From contig JAFDJF010000190.1 in assembly GCA_019307645.1 (NCBI GenBank), positions 1-8,731 of the forward strand: DNA of 8,731 nt, written 5' to 3'. Below the pieces are notes generated by a model. It was not told where the DNA came from. It saw nothing but the letters and a program-made list of their open reading frames with translations, and did not search any database. The position numbers and the translations under genes are program-made. Positions 6,368-8,731 of the stretch are shown here, piece after piece (within the stretch, counting starts at the first letter, position 1; each line of letters begins with the position of its first letter). The DNA comes from Deltaproteobacteria bacterium (GTDB lineage Bacteria > Desulfobacterota > DSM-4660 > Desulfatiglandales > Desulfatiglandaceae).

Positions 6368-6745
6368 TTTTAACTCATTCGTCACCGGGCAGTTCTCGAC
6401 GCAACTTCCGCACCCGGTGCACAGGTCCATATTGATACTGCGCGCACGCTTCCTGACTTTTACCTTGAAGTTTCCCGCAGATCCTTCGACAGATTCAAGA
6501 TCAGCATAGGTGATTATCTCGATGTTCAAATGCCGGCCGACCTCGACCAGTTTTGGAGAGATAATTCACATGGCACAATCATTGGTGGGAAAGGTTTTGT
6601 CCAATTGAGCCATAACACCACCAATGGCAGGGCTTTCCTCCAAAAGGTATACGTAATATCCGGAATTGGCCAGATCGAGTGCTGATTGCATCCCGGCAAT
6701 CCCCCCACCCACGACCAGTACAGCGCCATTTACATCGCCAGGCAT
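6359..6745 (-). CDS. Selenocysteine-containing HdrA N-terminal flavin fragment, 128 aa
   Basis: Read with the in-frame UGA (6566-6568) as selenocysteine, this is one continuous 128-codon frame. VVGGGIAGM (11-19) is the FAD-binding dinucleotide loop. EESPAIGG (36-43) and TFPTNDCAM (51-59) follow, then Sec60 and [17 protein letters not shown]. These are hallmark HdrA blocks; ordinary HdrA has cysteine at residue 60 (DCSMC). A [4Fe-4S] motif [12 protein letters not shown] (109-120) is followed by a stop, so the protein is only a slice of HdrA. Homology continues strongly beyond the UGA and a SECIS-like hairpin follows it, which argues against a nonsense mutation. HdrA selenoproteins are known in Methanococcales and reported from Deltaproteobacteria. 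The start has AGGAGGG 5 bases upstream. The piece is complementary to the incomplete first HdrA module of the fusion protein and probably pairs with it (inference). The alternative is a truncated gene remnant. Confidence 0.8.
6513..6565 (-). promoter_or_regulatory. Bacterial-type SECIS element
   Basis: Immediately 3' of the UGA on the minus strand, AUUAUCUC (6565-6558) pairs perfectly with GAGAUAAU (6520-6513). Inside, CUGGUC (6550-6545) pairs with GGCCGG (6538-6533, including two G-U pairs), leaving the six-base loop GAGGUC. The loop GG is 24-25 bases after the UGA. The AGGUC core matches the loop of the Escherichia coli fdhF SECIS, which is bound by SelB. The element lies wholly within the coding region, as bacterial SECIS elements do. 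Confidence 0.75.
6566..6568 (-). other. In-frame UGA, predicted selenocysteine codon (residue 60)
   Basis: The UGA follows GAT TGT GCC ATG (DCAM) and is followed by ATT ATC TCT CCA AAA (IISPK). In canonical HdrA this position is the second cysteine of the DCxMC motif close to the flavin. Cysteine-to-selenocysteine exchange is the standard pattern for selenoproteins. If UGA acted as stop, the product would be a 59-residue half Rossmann fold without its cluster motif. Confidence 0.8.
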
Positions 6746-6750
6746 AAAAA

Positions 6751-6757
6751 CCCTCCT
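6751..6757 (-). promoter_or_regulatory. Strong Shine-Dalgarno site of the HdrA fragment
   Basis: AGGAGGG on the minus strand lies 5 bases before the ATG at 6745. A near-perfect ribosome-binding site supports independent translation of this short gene and argues against it being a decayed remnant. Confidence 0.7.
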
Positions 6758-6776
6758 AATTTATGAGCATAACCCT

Positions 6777-7157
6777 CTATTTTCTGTGGCATTCGCCGCA
6801 CATAATCGGGCCTTTGCTTAACTCCAGATGACAGCCTTTACAGTTTGCATGAAATGCCTTCATCAGGGCAGGCGTATTGCCCGAAGCTTCATTCCCGTGA
6901 CAGTCAGAACAGCTTGAGTCTTCCGAGGATTCATCTTCCACCTTCTTCCCGTCTTTGTAAACATGGTGGCATTCGCTGCAATCCTCAACTCCGGCAGCTT
7001 CATTATGTTCGTCATGTTTGAAAAGAGATGAAACCCTTTGCGGATTATCAAAAACGCTGTTGTCCATGACCGTCATGTCTTCCTGTGAATATGCTGATAC
7101 CAGTATGAACACGGAAACAATCGCTGATGTGAATATATATATGATGCTTTTTCCCAT
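6777..7157 (-). CDS. Secreted tetraheme cytochrome c3 (TmcA/type II-like), 126 aa
   Basis: This is a periplasmic electron carrier with four covalently bound hemes. Residues 1-24 form a signal peptide (MGKSIIYIFTSAIVSVFILV core, likely cut after AYS). Four CXXCH motifs start at C60, C83, C106 and C120. The second axial ligands fit the classic c3 layout: HxxH at 48 and 51, the HH after the first motif (H65), and H103 in FHANC. The acidic stretch EDESSEDSS (74-82) fits the acidic type II group exemplified by TmcA of Desulfovibrio, but this is not certain. GAGGAG lies 8 bases before the ATG. It is 18 bases downstream of the HdrD-like gene and 31 bases upstream of the HdrA fragment, so co-transcription is likely. 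It is the only exported protein in the cluster. Confidence 0.93.
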   Translation of the reverse strand: MGKSIIYIFTSAIVSVFILVSAYSQEDMTVMDNSVFDNPQRVSSLFKHDEHNEAAGVEDCSECHHVYKDGKKVEDESSEDSSCSDCHGNEASGNTPALMKAFHANCKGCHLELSKGPIMCGECHRK

Positions 7158-7175
7158 TCTGTTCTCTCCTCAATC

Positions 7176-8522
7176 CTACTCATCTGCCACTTCCGGCTTT
7201 TCCATGACTTCATACAAAATATCACAAATAAACTTGACATCCAAACCGAGCTCATAATGATGGTTAATATCTTCAAGACCGCTGTGGCAGTTATGACAAG
7301 GCGTAATAAGGACTGTTGCCCCCCTGGATTTTGCATCCTCTAACTGCTCTGCCTTTACCCTGTTGCCTTTTATGCGTGTCATCTTATATGGAGGGCCGCA
7401 GTTTATGACCCCGCCGCCGGCACAGCAACAATAATTATGCTCGCGATTGGGATGCATTTCCACCAGGTTTTCACAGATGGCATTCACCACATAACGCGCT
7501 TTTTCATGCAGACCACCGCCTCTGACCACATTGCAGGGATCGTGGAGGGTGACAGGTTCCTCAAATTTTTTGGCAATCTTTATTCTGCCTTCCTTCAGAA
7601 GATCATAATAAAAGTCAATGGCATGCACGATGGGTATGGGTGGCACACGCCATCCCAGCCACCGGTTGCCCACATCATAGACCGAACGAAAGGCATGACC
7701 GCATTCTCCCATAACAATCTTCTTGACCTTGAGCCTCGCAGCAGTCTCAAAATGACATCTTTTCAGTCGGCCCATGATCTCGTTGTCCCCGGTGAACATG
7801 GCCATATCGCTGTTGTCCCAGCCGGGTGTCGCCGGCATGGTCCAGTTTACGCCGGCCACATCCATTATTACAGCCGCCTGATAAATCAACTGGGCCTGGA
7901 ATTTGGGTTCCGGCGCGATCACCGAATACATGATGTCCGCGCCCTCCTTTTCAAGTGGAATCCGCAACGCGGGGATTTCTGCCTGGGCCTCCTCTTCCTG
8001 CCACTGCAGCGTATCCGGCCATTCATCATCTTTGAGCCACATCTGATTCATGGTGGCAGAATGACTGTGGACGGTGTCCTGAATATAAAGCGGCGTAACA
8101 CCCAGTTTGTAACATATTCGCCGCACCATGAGTATTATAACGGCGATGTCTATCCCGAAGGGGCAATAGTGAACGCACCGCTTACACAAATTACACTGAG
8201 TCGAGGCTATTATTGATATTTTCTTGATGGCCTCAGGGCTGATCCTTCCTTTATTTTTCAGGATTTCCCACATGGTCTGCTTTACCTTGCCCACTGGAGA
8301 ATATTGCGGATCCTTGTCATGTGACAGATAATAGTGACAGGCATCGCTGCAGAGGCCACAATGAATACATGTTTTCACATATGTTTTCAGGCGCGCGCCG
8401 GCTTCCTGTTTCAATACATTATTTATTACCTGTTGGATCCTGTCCTCAGTAAGCTTTTCCGCCCCCTTTTCCAGGCCCTCATCATAAATTTCTTGTACTT
8501 CCTGTGTCACAGATTCGGACAT
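7176..8522 (-). CDS. HdrD/TmcB-like CCG-domain iron-sulfur oxidoreductase, 448 aa
   Basis: This is a cytoplasmic electron-transfer or disulfide-type redox subunit of the HdrD/DsrK/TmcB/HmcF superfamily. Two [4Fe-4S] ferredoxin motifs occupy C52-C62 and C110-C120. They are followed by two CCG-type domains. The C-terminal one is complete: HDPC (C330), NYCCCAGGG (365-367) and CHNC (409-412), which would hold the special non-cubane-type cluster. The earlier domain (about 195-285) has lost its CC pair (GWDNSDM near 234) and keeps only GECGHA (C274). No membrane segment is visible. The ATG at 8522 has AAGGAG 9 bases upstream. As first gene of the operon and adjacent to a c3 cytochrome, it resembles the TmcA-TmcB pair, but the membrane subunit TmcC is absent. 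In this cluster it may take the role of HdrB/HdrC for the HdrA proteins downstream (inference). Confidence 0.9.
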   Translation of the reverse strand: MSESVTQEVQEIYDEGLEKGAEKLTEDRIQQVINNVLKQEAGARLKTYVKTCIHCGLCSDACHYYLSHDKDPQYSPVGKVKQTMWEILKNKGRISPEAIKKISIIASTQCNLCKRCVHYCPFGIDIAVIILMVRRICYKLGVTPLYIQDTVHSHSATMNQMWLKDDEWPDTLQWQEEEAQAEIPALRIPLEKEGADIMYSVIAPEPKFQAQLIYQAAVIMDVAGVNWTMPATPGWDNSDMAMFTGDNEIMGRLKRCHFETAARLKVKKIVMGECGHAFRSVYDVGNRWLGWRVPPIPIVHAIDFYYDLLKEGRIKIAKKFEEPVTLHDPCNVVRGGGLHEKARYVVNAICENLVEMHPNREHNYCCCAGGGVINCGPPYKMTRIKGNRVKAEQLEDAKSRGATVLITPCHNCHSGLEDINHHYELGLDVKFICDILYEVMEKPEVADE

Positions 8523-8623
8523 ATTATGAATCTCCTTGTTCTATTGAAAACTTAGGAACTGTCATTGTAACATCTCAATAAATTCGGGTCGGCTTAGGCG
8601 GCGGCGATGTTTTTTTAGGAGTC

Positions 8624-8646
8624 CGCATCACTCATGTAGGGATGCG
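8624..8646. promoter_or_regulatory. Inverted repeat at the predicted transcription start
   Basis: CGCATC (8624-8629) and GATGCG (8641-8646) are perfect reverse complements around 11 bases. On the minus strand the repeat begins directly after the candidate -10 box. That is a typical operator position, or it could be a hairpin at the 5' end of the mRNA. No known regulator motif was recognised. Confidence 0.35.
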
Positions 8647-8673
8647 ATTATACGCGTCAAACCTGGATTTCAA
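8647..8673 (-). promoter_or_regulatory. Candidate sigma-70-type promoter for the operon
   Basis: On the minus strand TTGAAA (8673-8668) and a perfect TATAAT (8652-8647) are separated by 15 bases, shorter than the optimal 17. The start site would fall near 8640, giving a leader of about 118 bases before the HdrD-like gene. It is the best promoter-like pair seen upstream of the operon, but a perfect -10 in AT-containing DNA can occur by chance. Confidence 0.4.
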
Positions 8674-8731
8674 GCAACGAAAAGGCAGCGAAGGTCAATT
8701 TGGCGCGGGAAACGCCCTATTTAAAGCCTCA

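Larger units (their letters stand above)
8582..8731. other. Edge region, possible dispersed repeat with open frames on both strands
   Basis: The plus-strand frame starting at 8582 is open for 50 codons to the window edge and contains an ATG at 8642 (MRLYASNLDFKQRKG). The minus strand has MRTPKKTSPPPKPTRIY as a short frame ending at 8582, with SRFDAYNRIPT in frame upstream of a stop. Neither matches a family I can name with confidence. Such paired open frames often mark a dispersed repeat or the eroded end of a mobile element. The gene at the left has its own ribosome-binding site, so this region is not needed for its coding. Confidence 0.3.

Noticed and set aside
6566..6568. UGA as a sequencing error or inactivating nonsense mutation
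   Set aside because: It falls exactly at the conserved HdrA cysteine position, homology continues after it, and a SECIS-like hairpin follows. Chance coincidence of all three is unlikely, though raw reads would settle it.
6526..6729. 67-codon minus-strand frame overlapping the HdrA fragment
   Set aside because: It is out of frame with the HdrA motifs. The true frame is the one containing the UGA.
7437..8216. 259-codon plus-strand open frame opposite the HdrD-like gene
   Set aside because: It mirrors conserved HdrD codons on the other strand and lacks motifs; it is a shadow frame.

Overview
The window looks like chromosomal DNA from an anaerobic, probably sulfate-reducing or syntrophic member of the Desulfobacterota (former Deltaproteobacteria). 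This is inferred from the gene content: an HdrD/TmcB-like iron-sulfur protein, a tetraheme cytochrome c3, HdrA-type flavoproteins, HndA/HndC-type NuoE and NuoF subunits and an apparent selenocysteine codon. No rRNA, tRNA, CRISPR array or complete insertion sequence is visible.

All six genes lie on the minus strand and read from right to left, probably as one operon. The order is: HdrD-like CCG-domain iron-sulfur protein (8522-7176); secreted tetraheme cytochrome c3 (7157-6777); a 128-residue HdrA fragment with an in-frame UGA (6745-6359); NuoE-like [2Fe-2S] protein (6262-5768); NuoF-like NAD(H)/FMN protein (5606-3753); and a 1078-residue NuoG-HdrA fusion (3442-206). A candidate promoter lies near 8650. 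A long perfect inverted repeat followed by a T-run (7-66) is a good candidate terminator.

The main discovery is the small third gene, which an ordinary gene caller would miss or split at the UGA. The frame stays open on both sides of the UGA and matches the first half of an HdrA flavin domain, including a GGGIAGM dinucleotide-binding loop. The UGA falls where HdrA has the second cysteine of its DCxMC motif. Directly after it is a hairpin with an AGGUC-containing apical loop, as expected of a bacterial SECIS element. The fragment stops roughly where the first HdrA module of the fusion protein begins, and that module lacks exactly this flavin-binding half. The two proteins therefore look like complementary pieces of a split, selenocysteine-containing HdrA.

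Together the genes suggest a cytoplasmic NAD(H)-dependent, flavin-based (possibly bifurcating) oxidoreductase. NuoE and NuoF would handle NAD(H). The HdrA parts would split or merge electrons. The HdrD-like protein would carry the disulfide/thiol-type site. The cytochrome suggests a link to periplasmic c-type electron carriers, but no membrane subunit is present, so the route across the membrane is unexplained. The spacers around and after the HdrA fragment carry unusual short GGTT/GGGATT-like repeat tracts.
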